Made by a program: the position numbers and the translations under genes | Shown: piece by piece, positions 37,171 to 49,060 of the stretch | Layout of the letters: the number at the start of each line of letters is the position of its first letter | Position numbering within the stretch: position 1 is the stretch's first letter | Assembly: GCF_002078875.1 (NCBI RefSeq) | Contig: NC_034411.1 | Location: 5,235,180 to 5,299,179, forward strand | Length of the DNA: 64,000 nucleotides | Origin: Numida meleagris | Taxonomy: Eukaryota > Chordata > Aves > Galliformes > Numididae | Direction: 5' to 3' | The notes under the pieces: model-generated | Database searches by the model: none | What the model saw: only the letters and a program-made list of their open reading frames with translations | What the model was told of the DNA's origin: nothing

Positions 37171-40100
37171 ATCCAGAAGCTATCTCTAACTGTCAATTTT
37201 AGCCGCCCAAGTTGGCAGCTCTCCTCGCGGTATAGATTAGTTTCACATTCTCAGCTTAGTGCAGATGAGTTTCATATTTCTGACCCAGCGAGGTGCCACC
37301 TGTGCTCAGCCTCTGTCACTCTCTGGGCAGAAAACCTGGGGACCACAGAAAGGCGAAGCAGGGCAGCGTTGGAGGCGCTGCTTTTCTCCCAGAGCAGAGC
37401 AGTCTTGACAGCTGCCCTGTGCTATTTCATCTCAGAAAGGTGCAGGCTGTGATTTAGTTGTCTCTTGTCCTGACCCTTCCTTCAAAAAGCCTGGCAGAAG
37501 GCTCCTCATTTTGGCTTGCGCTTGTCTCAGGAATGTGGAGGCAAGCACACTTTGGCTTTTTTTCTTCCCAGAGATGGCTTTTTTTTTCCTTCCAGGTTAT
37601 CCTACGGCTGCTCTTCAGTCAGTCTGTTTCTCCGAGGAAGTCTTAAAAGCCTTCTGCCGTCTCTATTCACACCAAGTAATTTCTTCCCTGTGAGAAACCC
37701 CGCTGATTCTTCTACCACTTTCAAAGTAAGATATTCTCAGTGTGCACATGGATAGCATCATCTCGCTCATTAATATTGACTACTTCATGGAAATCTGCTT
37801 CTCTGAAAAATTAAAGCTAGCACAGATACAGTTTAAATAAAGACATTCACTGAGAAGGTAGGGCAGAGACAGAGGGCCTCGCAGGAATTGGTATATGGAA
37901 ATGAATATTATCGTAATGAAGGTGGAAGCCAAGCTCTGAAGTCCTTACATAAATGCCCTGAAGTCATGGCAGTCAACATAATTTCCTCTCCAGATTTCAG
38001 AAGGCCCTGATAGTATGAAACAGTTTCTCTATTAGTAGGGTTGGTAATAAATCTTTTAAATCAGGGGCGTCCAATCAAAAGAGGAAGACAAAGCGATCTA
38101 TCCCTCTTCAAACTCGTTAATCTCTTCTGAACAATATGCAGATTTTTACAGCAAGAAAGGAAGTAAAGAATAATTAAAGGCACGGAGGTTACTGGAAGAC
38201 TCGGATAAAATGCGATAAATTGGCATTGCCAAAGACATTTTCAGAAACCACATCAATACCTCTCTCTGAGAGTGGACTCGACTCCTTTTCTGAAGGGAGG
38301 CATTAGACCTAACCTGCGTTTTAATGATGTGCGTGGTGCAGGATTATGCAGAAAACTCTAGTTAGCTGCAGAAGGCAGAGAGCTGCAAAAATCCTACAGC
38401 GAGCAGCCAGGGCCGTGAGGAGCAGCGGGCTGCAGGAAGGTCATGGCTCTCAAACTGTGGCCGCGGTTCTGACTTTGTTATTTCCACCGAGAGCTTCACT
38501 GTGAGAGTTAGATGAAACCAGTGGAGTTTGTTGAGAAAAGCGGCGAGGTGATATCAATAATAATAATGGATAATGCTGAAGAGCGAGTAACAAACTGATG
38601 AAGTTTGCAGGGCAGTTATAAGGTAATACGCGTTATGGTTAATCATTTCTGCTGTATCGTGTCAGTTTGTCAGCTGGAAATGAGAGAGGAAAAAGACTCG
38701 GGATTATTAAATCATGTAATAACTGAGAGCGAGCAGTCTGGAGCCACGACTAAGGCCGATGCAATCTTAGGAGGAATGGAGTGAAATATTCTCCTGAAAA
38801 GAGGGGCACATGTGAAAGGAGCTAGCTGGAACAGGGGAAGCAATAGGGAGAGCTTTTTGTTAAGAGGAAGCTAAAAGAATTTGGCTTGTTAAACCCTGCA
38901 AAAGTAAGCTGGGAGGGGATATTGCTACTCTCTGTAAATGCATCAGGCAGGTAAACAGCACGAGCAGCTGCTGAAGCTGGAGGGCAAGGCTGGCACAGGA
39001 GCAAATGAAGATAAACTGGCCGCAAATGAGTTGAAGCTGGCAAGTGTGTGTTTAACTGTCAGAGTGGAGAAACAGAGAGCAACCCGTCCAGCAGGGGACA
39101 AAATAGCTTCGTTGGTTTTAAGACAGACGTTAATGAGTTTGTGGAAAGGGGTTCCTGACTTGCTTGGCAAAGGGAGGCTGGACGCAGAGAGGTAATGCTG
39201 TGGATGCCGGGTTGTTCTTTGGCTGCCTTTTCAAACATGAACACCTAATGCTACTGTTTTAATTCTGTGCTTAAGCAGCTGAATAACGATGGTGTAGGCT
39301 TGTTGGCTTTGGTTTCCCCAGGAAATACTGCTTGTGTTTAGTGAGGTTTCTGAAGAGCTCAAGCTTTTGCATAGATACCTAGGCTTGTGAATACACCAAG
39401 GAAACTAACAACAAGAAGAGCTCTTGCTGCGGCAAAATATTTAAGCATCAGAAATCCAGAGAAGCCAGATATGTGTTTCAGAATCTGACTTCACTGTTTT
39501 AGCAACAGGAATAAAAGCGTTCCCTGTACTGTTTTTTTTTTCAAGTGCATCACTAGGATCTAAACAGCTACTTGAATGTCTTATTGGATGCCTGTGTTGT
39601 TCTGTCGCTACAGGATGCTGATATAGGGTTGTAACTTTCAAAGAGACCAGCTGCAAGTATGCATTGACATTTCCAAATGGCCATATTCCCCACACTTGGT
39701 ATTTGTGGCCGTTAATGCCTGTTAAGGGTGAAGCTTCACAAATATTCTGAAATATATTTCAAACACCTTTACAAAACACGGCGGTAAAATCTGGCATTAT
39801 TAATTCTTCTGACAGCAAAATAATATCTAACCAATAAATCAAAAGATTTTTCGTCACTCTCCCACCTGTTGCCATTACAACAGAAACACTGACTGAAATA
39901 AAATTTTTCTTCCCAGAGTGGAAGAGATAAGGAAATGGATATAAACATAAGCTAGTATATTTGATCATGCTTCAGGGTTTAAAAACTAGCAACGTACTGG
40001 GCTGGAATAGAATCTCAATCAACTGTGTAGATAATGGTTCTGTAGGGAAGAAGGTGCACTGCCATGATTGTGTCAGGAGAAGTCAGTGCAATCTTCCTTT

Positions 40101-43100
40101 CACTTGGTCTGCGCTGCTTGGATGAGGTCCCCTTAAACTTCCTTGTGTGCAAATTTATCCCGATGTTTTGCATGTTCCCAGTGAAGTGCCAACAGCCAGC
40201 GACTCTGAAAAGGGTATTAGCTGCACCAGTGTAGTCCTTGGAAGATAATTACGCTGTCAGTTGCTATCGCTTTAAACTATCGCAGTAAAGATAGTGTATT
40301 ACAACACAGCCCCAAACCAGTAACAGTTTCAAATAATGCATTAGGAAGTGTTAGCACATCCTAGTTGCTATTCTTGTAGGTTGTTACACACAATGTAACT
40401 TTGATAGGCATTTGACAGAAAGTGCCTGCAGGTCATCTTTAGTAACAGGCTGCAGAATATGTAGAAAAATTAAAAATGATGAAAAGGATGTTTCTTATCC
40501 CATGAGGGAATAGGAATGAGTCTTTTTTTTTTCCCCTACCACCATTTCATCCTCTGCATATTGAGCTGTATTTTCATTCTGGACTTCCTTCTGCTCTTGC
40601 AATGGCTCACTGTGCGCATCGTGGTGTTGTGTTCTGTGGAGTTCACTCTAGAACACTTCACACCTTTTAAGGATGTTTGCCATGTGTATAGGTAAAAGGT
40701 TGGGAGGTGGGGCTGTAGTCCTTGGTTAGCTTAGCTACAGATCATGGGAACAGAGAGAAGATTGCTTTGTAGCCTGTAATGAAATCATTATTTACAAATG
40801 GAATCATTGATAGGAAGAGCGGTCAAAATACTGTTTTCCAGTTGTCAGCAGCCCCACTTAACCTGTGGGTTAGCCTGTAGCCCACTTAATGTAGATCTCA
40901 GAGCAGAAGGCTGAGCAAATGCAAATTTCCTTTCAGAATGCCGAGAGAGGTTGTGTGTAGGTGAAAACAAACAATGATAGAAGATGTGTCTGAGGACAAC
41001 TTGTGAATTTGCTAAATGCTGTAGTAACCGGATGCGTGATTCTGTAATCAGCTCTTTCAGAAGGAAAATGGAGAGGTTCTCATCAAAACACTTCTATCAT
41101 GTAGGCTAATAGCTCTGGGTGGTCTTCTAAAGGGATTTTATTTACTCGTTTTGTTTTTCCTTGGTGGAACACAGTGTTGTAAGTGAATCATCTTGCATGA
41201 TAATGCTTAAAAGTGCTTTCCTGCGAATCTGAAGAGAACTGGCTCAAGTGTTTGAAGAATGACATTGAGACTTCAATAACAAATAAATGCTGTTGCACAG
41301 ACAAGGCATAATGTCAAGGACATACGTACGCTTCAGCAGTATTAATAAGGGTGAACTTTGCTCATATACAGGATTTGTTTTATAAAATTTTGAAAAGTTA
41401 TGTCTAACCCGTTTTATTTAAAAATAAACAAACAATTGAAAAAAGGCTGGATTTCTTCAACCTGGTGATGAAATGTGGCACTGCTCACCTTCCAGGCGCA
41501 GGAGTATCTCAGTGGTGATAGTAGTGACTTGCCATCTAGGTCTGTAATTTAGATTTGCGCGTTGCATCAGTATGCAACAGCAAAATTAACATATAATGCC
41601 TTAGCGTGTTTAATTTAGGGAGGTCTGGTTTCAAGATCTGCAGTTGACGTAGCCCATTATGTCCCATTTTATGACCTGCTTTTCCTTGCTTAAAAGTTTG
41701 CCAAGCGTTCAGTAGCTACAGTTTTTTCTCCAGGAGGCACAGATGGCATGTGCTTTGGACAAATCACAGCTAAGTAGAAAAAAGATGCTGTTGTTTCAAG
41801 GAGCTTCATAAGGATGTTGTGTCACACCATATGTAGTAGAATTGAGAGGATGAAAAAAGTGATGGATGTGTGTAAGAGAGAAAGGATCACGCTGTGGCCA
41901 AGAAAGCTGCCTTGAGAACTAGCGCCCGTCTGCGCCTATGCATGACTCATCCTGTATGATTTTAACATAAGGTTCTCGTATGTCCAAGGAGAGATCTCAA
42001 GGTTTGGCGTGGGATGGCTGGAAGGCTAGACTCAGCGTTAGTGAGAACGCTAAATAGGATGTTAAAATACAGCGGACCATATTTTTTATTTTTATTTTTT
42101 TTAACTTTTCCTTCTTAATGTCCCTAGCTCTCTGTCTGTAAACTGTATTTCAATATTACTTGTTTTCCCTTCTGGCATAAATCCACAAATGCCCATAAAA
42201 TCTTGGAGGAACACTGTACTCGCGTGCTAGGGAAAAGACAACATTTTTAATAACATTAATTTAGCAAGGTGGGGATGTGGGCAAAGAAGTGCTTACCTTT
42301 TTATTTCTCCTCTGTGTTCAGAGATACAGTGTATTCAACCTGAGCTTATTTTGTGACTGTTAGTACCTTGTGTGCTGGTTAAAGAACAGCCTGCAAAATG
42401 CTGTATATGGTCATGTACTTAAACAATTCATCTTTTTTGCTCTTTATATCTGAGTGCTTTAGCGGACTCTGTGCGTGTATAAGGGAGCAAATGGCAAACT
42501 TCACATTTCCCATGCAGGGTGCAGAGGACAGAATGTCAAGAACAAGTTACCCAGTGTTTGTGTAGGTGCATTCTGGCAGGTAGGTGGATTATCTCTCTTG
42601 ACTTTGTAGTAGTAGTCTCCAGGTAAATGCTATGGTTTTGCTGAATGACAAGCATACGCAAAAACTCTGTGCCTGTGTTAAAGCTGCCGGGATATCAGAA
42701 TGATTTGCTGGGAGAATGAGACATTCATTCATTTCATTCATTCACCTTGGGGGAGAGCCCATACAACAGGAAATTTGTTAACAACATGGCAAAGCTTGTG
42801 CTTACGGATGAGGATAATAAACAGGGATTTGTGCATGTAATGGCTATTGTGTATTGTCGGTTTTCCCGATCGGAGTTCTGAATGGTTCCAATTATCTTTT
42901 GCCTATTAAACTGCAAAAAAAGCTTTCCTGGCTACTGAATGAGCATTGAGTCTTGTTTCCCGTGCTGCAGGGAAAGGACTGATCTGATATGAGGGAGGTA
43001 GAATGGAACAAGTGTTGTGCTTTTATGTACCTTGCTCTCCATCTACCCTGAAGATCAGCTTTGCCCATACCCAGCAGATGTCTACACTGAAACTTCTCAT

Positions 43101-43203
43101 ATTAGTCCCTGGTGGCAACTGGCATCTGAAAGATCTGATGAGTTTCGATGTACTTACTTCAGAAGGACACATTAGTGACGATGTAGGCTTATCACCAGCA
43201 TAT
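37171..43203 (+). other. MACROD2 intron sequence; possible enhancer cluster at 37760-38820
   Basis: Unique sequence without recognised transposons. The stretch 37760-38820 is even in composition, free of repeats, and rich in motifs such as ATTAAAG, GGTTAATCATT, TTAAATCATGTAATAA and ATGAATATTA. An (ATTC)n-like tract is at 42722-42745. No gene was recognised. Confidence 0.45.
42722..42745. repeat. (ATTC)n short tandem repeat
   Basis: ATTCATTCATTTCATTCATTC: five to six imperfect tetranucleotide units. Confidence 0.7.
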
Positions 43204-43340
43204 CCCTGGATGTGTTCAAGGTCAGGTTGGATGGGGCCATGATCTGGTGCCTAATTTAGTGGTTGGCAACCCTACCCACAGCAGGGGCTTGGAACTGGAT
43301 GATCTTTGAGGTCCCTTTCAACTCAAGCCATTCTGTGATT
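43204..43340 (+). mobile_element. CR1 3' fragment
   Basis: CCCTGGATGTGTTCAAGGTC and AGGTTGGATGGGGCC, then GTGGTTGGCAACCCT, GCAGGGGCTTGGAACT and GATGATCTTTGAGGTCCCTT, ending CCATTCTGTGATT. This is the last ~135 bp of a CR1 element including the end of ORF2 and the 3' UTR, on the + strand. Only one tail unit is left. Confidence 0.92.
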
Positions 43341-45481
43341 TAAAACAAGAAGAAGGTCCACTCAAGTCCAATATAACCCTGAAGAGATTTATTAGCATGA
43401 TGTTTATCCAGAGCCAGATTGGGAATTGTGTGCTTATTCTTCTGAGATGTTTGCATCTGGTTGAGTTGTACTGATAGATGGAAGAGCCCGGCAGTAAGTC
43501 CAGGAAGGGCAGCAGGGAGAGGTTTCCTTCCTTTGTGAGAGCAGGGAGTTGCTCAGTAACCACTCAGCATGCCATTCTCTCTTAGAAAGACGTTTGCATC
43601 TCTAAGGAAGGAAACAAACAATTATTTTAGTAGAAAAAAAGTCGTCAATGATATCGTCTGGATAAGGAGAGATTAGAGTGCATTTTGGAATGAAAAGTCA
43701 GGTCTTGTTGGACACCTGCGAAACTTCAAAGGAGAGATTAGCTGTAAAAGCATGCACACTGAGGGAAGATGGAGCCACAGGAGGGTGAGCTCTGACAGGG
43801 GCTTCCAAGGGTTTTCTTCTGTTGGAAGCTCTCCATGGGGAAACTCCCCTTCACAGCGATGTTTCTGTCAGAGCTCAGATGTAGGCGCTCTCTGGTAGAT
43901 ACAACCTGAGGCATAAACTGCACAGGGTGAAACTGCAAAGAGCGAGGAGATGTATGAAGGAGTCAATTTGAGCAGTTTAAGCATTGCTTTCCTTCAGTTC
44001 TTCACCGCTGGCTTTCGTAAAGTTGTGTAACTGTGTTGCCTATTTTGAATGTTCCAAATGCGGCGCTTTTATTCTTCCTCATGGCTGTAAGCCCTCACAC
44101 CATTCGAGCTCTGTGAGCCAGATGGGAAAGCTCTGCACCATGTGCTCAGGAGAGGCCAGAGTGCCACACAGTGAGCTCAGATGGCACTGGGAGCATGTCA
44201 GGGTGTCTGCCTGCCACTAGAGCTTCAGGGCCATGCTGGTTGTCTAAACATTATTTTACTCATCTTCCTCTTGTGCTTTGGGAGCACAGTGTGGCCAAAC
44301 CGCTGAGCTGGGGGATATGCTGTGATTTATTGGGATTTGCTTCCTGCAAGTATGACTTAAAGATGATTAAAGGGACTGAGCTTTTGGCCCAATTCCATTA
44401 TAGTTTCATTATAGAATTTTGTATCAAATGTAGTAAAAGGCAAGCTCTGCTTTTTACCTAGAAGCTTTGTTTCGCAGGGAGACCCGCATCCTACAAATCA
44501 CCTACAAATTTGTTAGAAAGGGTTTGGTAGGACCGTGAAGTGAAAAATGTGTATACGTGTAGAATGCTACAGTGCTGTTTTCTGTTGAGTTCATCCACCC
44601 TAGAAAGGCTGATACAAGCTGCGGATTGTTTCCTAGTCTGCCTTGTCAAAATTCCCTTGGCATGAGCACAATGCCTTTTTGGTAAAAAGTTTTTAGGATT
44701 TGCAGACCTTGCTCGCTTTCCCAGATACCCTGATTCCTAGTTGTATGAGTAGTAGCCTAGATTTACTCTTGGTGCCTTGAGTATTAGCCTGTGAACATGT
44801 AATAAAGTGTGTTGTCCTCTTTACTTAAAGGGCATCTTTAGTTTTATTAGAAAAGGTGTTTGTGCTAATTGCCTGTCAAACCCTAATATTTCATTTTCTG
44901 ATAACCTCCTAAAACACACTTGAGTTTCCTCCCTAAGGCAAACAGTCATATTACTGAAACCAACACTTAATTTAAAGTAAAACAGTAGATTTGTAAAATG
45001 ATGAATACTGATTTAGATGCAGCATTAGATGTGTGCCGCGTCCTGTCCTCACATATCTGTGTTGGTGCCAAGGATGTTGATGCGCAATATCCAGAGGGCA
45101 AGCGATATTATTAGATATCTGTGCATGCTGTAAACCTACGGTGGGACCTGCAAATATCTGTTGTTCTCGTTGCACTGTACATCTCTAGATTTTTAACAGG
45201 TATGCGTGAGATAACATTGTAATTTTCTCTTCTGCTAAAACTGACTTTTTATGGCAGTAAAACAGATAGGAGTGAGGGCTTCCACCATGCAGAGATTCCC
45301 TGCAGTATGACGTTAAGCTGTAGGAGGAGACAATAACTCTTTTTTTGTTTGTTTTGTTTTAGCAATCTGGTTGCTTGCCAAAAACACTTAGATAAATCAC
45401 TCCCTAGCTATAAAGCCAAAGTACTTAGACCAGATTAGTAATTCGATCAACTCCTATTGTTTCTTCATAACAGTGACCTTC
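43341..45481 (+). other. MACROD2 intron sequence
   Basis: Unique sequence between two CR1 copies. A splice-like junction (CTCTAGATTTTTAACAG|GTATGC) sits at 45183-45205. No gene was recognised. Confidence 0.5.
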
Positions 45482-45920
45482 TCATAGAATCATAGAATCA
45501 CTGAGGTTGGAAAGGATCTCCAAGATCATCTAGGCCAACCGTCCACCTACCACCAATACTGCCCCACTAAACCGTGTCCCTCACAGCTCCGCTGCCCTTC
45601 TCTGGACACGCTCCAGGGCCTCAGTGCCTTTCTTGCAGCAAGGGCCCAGCACCGAGCGCAGCACTCGAGGTGCGGCCTCACCAGTGCCAGTGCGGAGGGA
45701 CGGTCACCTCCTGCTCCTGCTGGCTGCACTCCTGCTGACACAAACCGGGTGTCTTTGGCCTTCTTGGCCACCTGAACATACTGCTGGCTCACGTTCAGCC
45801 GACCATCGTCCAACACCCCCAGGTATGTTTCTTCCACACAGTCTTCCAGCTGCTCTGCCCCAAGCCTGTAGCGTTGCCTGGGGTGGTTGTGGCCAAAGTG
45901 CAGGACCCGGCACCTTTATC
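45482..45920 (-). mobile_element. CR1 LINE, 5'-truncated
   Basis: Starts with two tail units (TCATAGAATCATAGAATCA) and the 3' UTR words GAGGTTGGAAAGGATCTCCA and AAGATCATCTAGGCCAACC, then runs into the C-terminal ORF2 region read on the - strand. It reaches upstream to the CCTGCACTTTGGCCACAACC equivalent, a common CR1 segment; the 5' border near 45918-45930 is approximate. The higher G+C than its surroundings and well-kept motifs suggest a younger copy than the one at 752-1420. Confidence 0.93.
45547..45837 (-). pseudogene. Remnant of CR1 ORF2 (C-terminal end)
   Basis: An open stretch of about 96 codons on the - strand holds typical CR1 ORF2 tail words: YLGVLDDGRLNVSQQ, QVAKKAKDTRF, and ALVRPHLECCARCWAL. 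It lacks the catalytic reverse-transcriptase core and the endonuclease, so it cannot act. The middle part (A-G-V-Q-P-A-G-A-G-G-D-R-P) looks internally deleted relative to the family. Confidence 0.8.
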
Positions 45921-48759
45921 AGCTCGTGAAGCAAAACGTTTAATCAAATCTTTGTTTCTCTCTGTATTTCAAATATGAAAGATCGGAATTTCCACAAGAT
46001 GTTGTCTGGGAAATTTGCACCTGCACTGTTGCACTGTTACCCTAAAGAGGAATTTATTATAGGAAGAAAAAGTGCACATTTTTAAGGCTAACTGGAATAT
46101 GTGCAGAGGAACTGGAAATGGTCATTCAGATGAAGCCAGCGGGTGATTACACTTGTGCTAAGACTCCTTAGCTAAGCTGCTTGGAACTCTCCTGGCCTCA
46201 GGCACAACTTACTCATCTTATTAAGAAAAAATCAGTGGACATTTTCATAACCCTGAAAGGAATAAAAAAATTTTAGGTGTTTCATCCAACCTTAGGGCTA
46301 ATCTACTTATTTTGTACTGTATAATCATAGTTACTGTTCCCCAAGGCAATGAAGGCAAACAGTCCGGAAAGTCTGTGAAGTACCAAAGGCTGAAGTAATG
46401 AAAGACCCTAATTTTCCTACGTTTTTTTTAACGAAAATGTCAGAAATTCATTTTTAAGTCTGTTTTCATTTATAGAAAGTTATACAGAGGGAACTTACTT
46501 TTGAAATCATTAGGTTTGGGTTTTTTGTGTGTGGCTTTTTTTTTTTCTTGACAATTACTTTCCCTAACCTCTGGCAGCTCTTGGGTTCAGAGCATGGATT
46601 TTTAAGTGGATTTTGCAGGAACCTATCGACATTGGCCTCCAGTCATAGAAAGAGTGAAAGATATGACTTTAAAAATATGATCCTACAAATGTAGAGGACC
46701 CATTTTTATTTAATTTGCATCATTTTTGCTTGGAAGCATCTGGAGCAAAGGAGTTGTGAACTACCCTAAAACTACATTTTTTCCTTCTGTGTTTTGCCTA
46801 ATGTTGCATGCATGATGCAGTTAGTAGGATCTAACCTCTTGTGAGGGACAGACCAAGCTCTCCGGTATGTCATGCTTAAAATCTGGAATGAGATTATTTT
46901 TATTGCTGGCAAATGCAGCTAAAGGGCATGAAGGAATTTAGTTGTTCATGACAGAATTGTTAGCCAGCCTTCCTCATGTTCATCTCCTTATCAGCCAGGC
47001 TTGTTTTTCATTAAGTTTGTGTATGAACTTATTTTAAGCTTTCTTCAGCCTACTGTATAATTAAACTCCATGCTTGTAAAATCAAATGTTGGTTGAATTG
47101 GAATGTTGCTAATATGAAATGCTTCTTTTCTCCCCCCCCCTTTTTTTCCATTTTCCTTTTTTTTTTTTCTTTTTTTGCTCTTTTTTCTCCTTTTCTTCTC
47201 TTTTCAAACCATGCTTGTAAATAAATTTTTTTGCTTTCAGTTGAAGGTAAAATTGCCTGGTGATTTTTCTGGATTGTGAAACATTTCCTTAAAACATTGC
47301 AGTTGAGTATTTTTTATGTGGCCCTTCAGTATTTCCAAGAGTATAATTACATCTTCTGGGGAAGAACCTGTTGAAATAATTGCATTGTCCTTTGGAAGCT
47401 GATTTCTCTTCCTTGCCGTCTGCTAATCCAGCTGAGAAGCAGTTTGTATTGTACCGAGGCTTCAGCGTGCATCTCTCTCCCTCTTTAAATGTTGTCAATT
47501 CATTAGGATTACACTTGGTTTTCCGTGGTTTTTTTTTACCACTTTCTCCTATTTTTTCTCTTACTCTTGAACCATTTTAAGAACCCAAAGGCTTTGCACA
47601 GCAGACTACAAGACTTAGCATTGTGTGCACAGAAAATCTGGGCTAACCTCAGGCAAACCACAGTTGGGCACGTGCTTTAGTCAACATTGGATCATTTAAA
47701 GAGATTGAGAAGCACATTTTATGGGAAGGTGATTGAGACACTGTTGTCAGGTGTTGTTTCTGGACTCCAAGGGCTGGAAGCCAGCTGTGTCAATGTTGTG
47801 CTGCTCTCGCTCCTGTGACTGAAATCAGAATCTTATCTCACATTTTCTACTCTGGTATCTTCATCAGGGTAGTGTATTAGATTACCATAGGTTAGAGCTC
47901 ATCTGTCTACACTAGAAAGACATTTTTCACTCTGTCAAAAATTTCTCAGGTTTGCAAGCACGAGTGACTGGCTTTTGCAGAGGACACGGTTTGTTGCAAC
48001 TACTCAGAGCTCTAGCAGTGAGCTGGGTCTGTCTGCTCCCCATCGCCAGCCCCAGGTGTGCCAAATGCTGGGAACAAGGTAGCAGCTGAAATTAACAGCA
48101 GCTTTGTCAGGGAATTTTCCTTCTGTGAGGAATAGAATTCTTTGAAACGCTTGCTCTCCTGTATCTATGTTCCCTACAATTTTTTCACTTAACACTGTCC
48201 TGAGTTTTCATTCCTTTATATTATATTATTAGTAAATGTCTATTCAGAGTTGTGAGATGATTTTCCTTTATAAATTCATCAGTTTGTATTGTTGTGCTGC
48301 TGTTTTGATGATTGTTGGATCTAATGTTTCACGCCCAGGAGAACGTGAACCTGTGAGTAATCCCTGCTCACTCCCTGAATTATATATATAGCCATTGGCT
48401 GTGTCTCCCATCCAACAGCGTGCTTCTGGATAATGATCTGATTATAGACTTTTTTAATATATAATAATGTACTTTCTGACTAGATCTTCATTAAGACAGT
48501 AAGCAAATGTGTTACTTATGCTGCTCACATGGGGAACAATTTACTATTTGCACTTGTAAACTTGTCTAAGGCTTAATTGAAAGCTATTCAAGGACACTTT
48601 ATGACAATCTGTTAATATCTTGGCACTCTCCGATCTTCTCTCTGTAGTGCTGTTAGTGCTCTCCATTATCTTCTTGCCACGTTGTTGCCTGTATCTGTTC
48701 CCTCTCCTGCAGCTGTTTGGTTTCTTGGCATGGTGGAGTTAAGTGACCACCTGCAGGGG
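45921..48759 (+). other. MACROD2 intron sequence
   Basis: Unique AT-rich sequence, interrupted by the long pyrimidine tract at 47122-47205. No exon with a recognisable product was found. Confidence 0.5.
47122..47205 (+). repeat. Long polypyrimidine tract
   Basis: About 84 bases almost entirely C and T on the + strand (two purines), with a C9 run and several T7-T14 runs. It lies about 35 bp upstream of a perfect acceptor-like sequence (TTTTTTTGCTTTCAG, ending 47240). It may bind PTB-type proteins in RNA or form triplex DNA; these roles are inference. Confidence 0.85.
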
Positions 48760-49060
48760 AACTGTTCGGTCCGGACTTGAACTGGTGATTGAGCACCTGG
48801 TGAAGGGCCGTGGCTGCCCAGGGAGCACAGGCAAATCGTGTGCACCTGTGTTCCCCAGGTGGCCATAAGGGGTGGACTCAGAGTGGAGCCCCCCCTGGGC
48901 TCATATCAGGGCCTGGCACGGAAGGGAGAGCACCTCTTGGACCTAGGCTGCCTCCTGAGAAGGAGTGCTGCACAGCCAGGGAGCCCCTTCACAAGCTGGG
49001 TGAGTGCTGTTCTTCTTTCTGGGTATGACTGTTGGCCTACCTGTGGATACTTTGCCTGGT
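48760..49060 (+). mobile_element. Possible decayed LTR-type dispersed repeat
   Basis: A GC-richer stretch with the texture of an avian LTR: GTGCACCTGTGTTCCCCAGG, TGGCC, GGGGTGGACTCAGAGTGGAG, CCCCCCTGGGCTCATATCAG and GGCCTGG, the last resembling a TATA-like region before a start site. I have a general impression that this is a dispersed chicken repeat but cannot name the family, and no clear TG...CA ends or target duplication are seen. It could instead be unique DNA. Confidence 0.3.

Noticed and set aside
43984..44220. Open frame with two C-x2-C pairs resembling a zinc ribbon
   Set aside because: Non-ATG start, no splice context and no family similarity beyond the cysteine pairs.
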